A model generated the notes under the pieces. It had not been told where the DNA came from. It worked only from the letters and a program-made list of their open reading frames with translations, and ran no database searches. From assembly GCA_000433535.1 (NCBI GenBank), contig FR892670.1, positions 21,246 to 85,245 of the forward strand: 64,000 nt of DNA, given 5' to 3'. Origin of the DNA: Dorea sp. CAG:317 (lineage in GTDB: Bacteria > Bacillota > Clostridia > Lachnospirales > Lachnospiraceae). Both the position numbers and the translations under genes were made by a program. Positions 61,846-64,000 of this stretch are shown here, in pieces. Position 1 is the stretch's first letter, and every line of letters starts with the position of its first letter.

Positions 61846-63012
61846 ATGAGTCAGGTGATTTACAAAGACAGACTCGGCACAGACTGTAATAAGTGGGATG
61901 GATGTGAAGAAAAATTCGGAGATGAGCATCTACTTCCCCTATGGGTTGCGGATATGGATTTTGAAGCGCCGTCCTGTGTAAAACAAGCTTTAAAAGAATA
62001 TGTAGATTTTGGTGTGTTTGGTTATTATCAGATACCCAATCGTTATTATGAGGCATTTATAAACTGGGAAAAGACTTATCACGATTATGATGTGAAAAAA
62101 GAGTGGATACGTTTTGCGCCGGGAGTTGTTCCGGCATTTAACTGGCTGATCCACATATTGACAAATGAGCGAGACGGTGTACTTATTACACCTCCGGTTT
62201 ATTATCCATTTAAAGATGCAGTTGTCAATAATAACCGCACGCTGGTAGAGAGCCCGCTTATGCGTCTGGAAGATCATTATGAATTAGACTATGAGGATTT
62301 CGAACGGAAGATAAAAGAACAGAATGTGAAGTTATTTATTTTCTGTACTCCGCACAATCCGGTTGGGCGTGTGTGGAAGCGGGATGAAATCGTAAAGGTT
62401 CTTGATATCTGTAAGAAATACGGTGTCTATGTCATTGCAGATGAGATTCATCAAGATATTATCATGGATGGGTATCAGAAAGTGACTGCAGCAGCGACCG
62501 GCAATTATGACGAGATCATGGTGACACTTACTGCCGCTACCAAGACATTTAATCTGGCTGGATGTCAGAACTCAATCGTAGTGATTCCGAATGAAAGTTT
62601 AAGAAAGAGATATGACGATTATCTGACAAGACTTCGCATCACAGGAGGAAATGCCTTCGGGTATATAGCAGTTCAAAGTGCTTATGAAGGCGGTCGTAAA
62701 TGGCTTGACGAGGTGCTGAATATTATTGAAGAGAATTATCACCTTATGAAATCCATTTTAGAAGAAAAGCTTCCAAAAGTTTGGATTCCCAAATTAGAAG
62801 GGACATATCTTATGTGGATCGATCTCGGAGCATATGTAAGTGCAGATGAGATAGAATCCGTCATCCAGAAAGATTGTGGGCTTGCAGTAGATTATGGCTC
62901 ATGGTTTGGCGGAGAAGCATACGGTACCTTTATTCGGGTGAATCTAGCGACCAGAGAAGAAAATATTAGATTGGCAGCAGAGAAGATTGTGGAAGCGCTG
63001 GAAGCCAAATAA
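61846..63012 (+). CDS. MalY/PatB family PLP-dependent cystathionine beta-lyase/aminotransferase
   Basis: Fold-type I PLP enzyme of 388 residues. It has LPLWVADMDFEAP (the MalY/PatB signature WVADMDF), FGYYQIPNRYYEAF, FAPGVVPAFNWLI, FCTPHNPVGRVWKRDE, DEIHQDIIMDGY and the PLP Lys233 in TAATKTFNLAG. C-S lyase activity on cystathionine or related substrates is likely; aminotransferase activity is possible. Strand partners are the parvulin upstream and a D-serine dehydratase downstream after a terminator. Confidence 0.92.
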   Translation: MSQVIYKDRLGTDCNKWDGCEEKFGDEHLLPLWVADMDFEAPSCVKQALKEYVDFGVFGYYQIPNRYYEAFINWEKTYHDYDVKKEWIRFAPGVVPAFNWLIHILTNERDGVLITPPVYYPFKDAVVNNNRTLVESPLMRLEDHYELDYEDFERKIKEQNVKLFIFCTPHNPVGRVWKRDEIVKVLDICKKYGVYVIADEIHQDIIMDGYQKVTAAATGNYDEIMVTLTAATKTFNLAGCQNSIVVIPNESLRKRYDDYLTRLRITGGNAFGYIAVQSAYEGGRKWLDEVLNIIEENYHLMKSILEEKLPKVWIPKLEGTYLMWIDLGAYVSADEIESVIQKDCGLAVDYGSWFGGEAYGTFIRVNLATREENIRLAAEKIVEALEAK

Positions 63013-63058
63013 GACGGAACGAGATATAATTTGAAATTGATGAAGAAAGAAACAGGAA

Positions 63059-63087
63059 AAAGAGGCAAGGTAAAGCCTCTTTTTTTG
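63059..63087 (+). terminator. Intrinsic terminator after the MalY-like gene
   Basis: Stem AAAGAGGC / GCCTCTTT with an 8-nt loop and a run of T. Confidence 0.88.
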
Positions 63088-63220
63088 TACAGTTATATAG
63101 TTATAAATTTAGAAAGAAAAACTATCCGGTAACATTGAAAGAAATGAAATCGTAAAGTATACTTAATGTATGGTTGGTATGCCGATGGGATAAAGAAAAA
63201 TCGGAAAGGAGCGGCTGCAC

Positions 63221-64000
63221 ATGTTAAATCAAACATATCTGACAAATTCTGTTGTAAAGAAGCTTTCAGAAGGGGCAGAACTAGGCTGGGTGAATCCAAA
63301 GCGTCTCTTGTGGGAGGAAGCAAAGGGAGAGCTTGAAGTTTCTGTCAAGGATATTGATGAAGCAGAAGAACGGTTGAACAGGTTTGCTCCGTTTATCAGG
63401 AAATGTTTTCCAGAAACAGAGGAGCGGCAGGGAATCATTGAATCTCCCCTGACGCCGATACCGGAAATGCAGCATTTTTTGAATGATGCATACGGAGAAG
63501 GAATAGAGGGAAATCTGCTTCTTAAACAGGACAGTCATCTAGCGGTTGCAGGTTCTGTGAAAGCGAGAGGCGGAATCTATGAAGTGCTAAAGCACACGGA
63601 AGAATTGGCGTTGCGCGAAGGATTGATTACAATAGATGATGACTATGCAAAACTGGCATCGGAAGAATGCAGGGAATTTTTCAGCCAATATACTATGCAG
63701 GTTGGTTCCACGGGAAATCTAGGGCTTAGTATCGGTATCGCAAGCGCGGCAGTAGGCTATCGTGCTATTGTACATATGTCGGCGGATGCAAAGCAGTGGA
63801 AAAAAGATTTACTCCGAAGCCATGGGGTGACCGTGATAGAATATGACGGAGATTATAGTAAGGCAGTAGAAAACGGGCGAAAAGAGTCAGACGCTAACCT
63901 GAAAAGCTATTTTGTAGATGATGAAAATTCAAAAGATTTATTTATGGGTTATGCGGTCGCAGCGCGAAGACTGAAAAAACAGATCGAAGAACTGAAAATT
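63221..64000 (+). CDS. dsdA: D-serine ammonia-lyase (3' end outside window)
   Basis: The first 260 codons are visible; the gene runs off the right edge. Segments are [67 protein letters not shown] with the PLP Lys114 in SVKARGG, and [57 protein letters not shown]. These are characteristic of the monomeric DsdA, which converts D-serine to pyruvate and ammonia. GGAAAGGAGCGGCTGCAC precedes the ATG. It would detoxify or use D-serine. No dsdX or dsdC is visible. Confidence 0.94.
   Translation, partial: MLNQTYLTNSVVKKLSEGAELGWVNPKRLLWEEAKGELEVSVKDIDEAEERLNRFAPFIRKCFPETEERQGIIESPLTPIPEMQHFLNDAYGEGIEGNLLLKQDSHLAVAGSVKARGGIYEVLKHTEELALREGLITIDDDYAKLASEECREFFSQYTMQVGSTGNLGLSIGIASAAVGYRAIVHMSADAKQWKKDLLRSHGVTVIEYDGDYSKAVENGRKESDANLKSYFVDDENSKDLFMGYAVAARRLKKQIEELKI

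Overview
The window looks like chromosomal DNA of a low-to-mid GC Gram-positive anaerobe of the Lachnospiraceae (Clostridia), probably near Mediterraneibacter, Dorea or Ruminococcus gnavus. That placement is an inference from gene content: a class II GalT, a pyrophosphate-type phosphofructokinase, a TPP riboswitch in front of thiT, Gram-positive ribosome binding sites, several GTG/TTG starts, and families common in gut Firmicutes. No rRNA, phage, CRISPR array or intact insertion sequence was seen.

Layout. 0-5 kb: galT and galK with a divergent AraC regulator, then a TatD-linked radical SAM protein, an ECF S-component and a pyridoxamine kinase. 5-9.5 kb: tRNA-Arg, an EamA exporter, glpK with a very small 4-Cys protein, and pfp. 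9.6-13.8 kb: a sugar-type ABC importer joined to a UROD/MtaA-like zinc methyltransferase. 13.8-14.6 kb: decayed mobile DNA (IS-like ends and a broken Rpn nuclease). 14.9-18.1 kb: a pseudokinase-membrane-TPR protein and an Ig-like surface protein. 18.2-23.6 kb: a MarR-ADH-ALDH operon, then a MerR regulator divergent from a MATE pump. 23.7-25.4 kb: tRNA-Gln, tRNA-Pro and a 4-hydroxybutyrate dehydrogenase-like enzyme. 25.5-30.7 kb: a thiamine salvage operon under a TPP riboswitch. 30.7-40.9 kb: a lipoprotein serpin, a stand-alone RsmH paralogue, a Ca/Na exchanger, a second broken Rpn gene, an alkyltransferase-like protein, a MATE pump, an ABC-F ATPase, a HAD phosphatase and UppP. 41-43.4 kb: an amino acid ABC importer with a likely ArgR operator. 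43.4-49.5 kb: a zinc-ribbon/YARHG membrane cluster, a YitT transporter and an ECF sigma/anti-sigma pair. 49.6-55.9 kb: a complete pstSCAB-phoU-phoPR locus. 55.8-60.9 kb: TetR, an MMPL transporter and a heptad-repeat exported protein. 61-64 kb: a parvulin, a MalY/PatB lyase and a partial dsdA.

Regulatory DNA is unusually readable. Examples are a MerR promoter with a 19-bp spacer, three identical-pattern TetR operators, a MarR palindrome just downstream of its promoter, a perfect palindrome inside the 4HbD promoter, an ARG-box-like site, and stem-loops between the binding-protein and permease genes of both ABC importers. The least explained feature is a family of four long perfect or near-perfect palindromes (core GGACGTAGC...GCTACGTCC), each directly downstream of a gene. 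It looks like a dispersed REP/MITE-like repeat.
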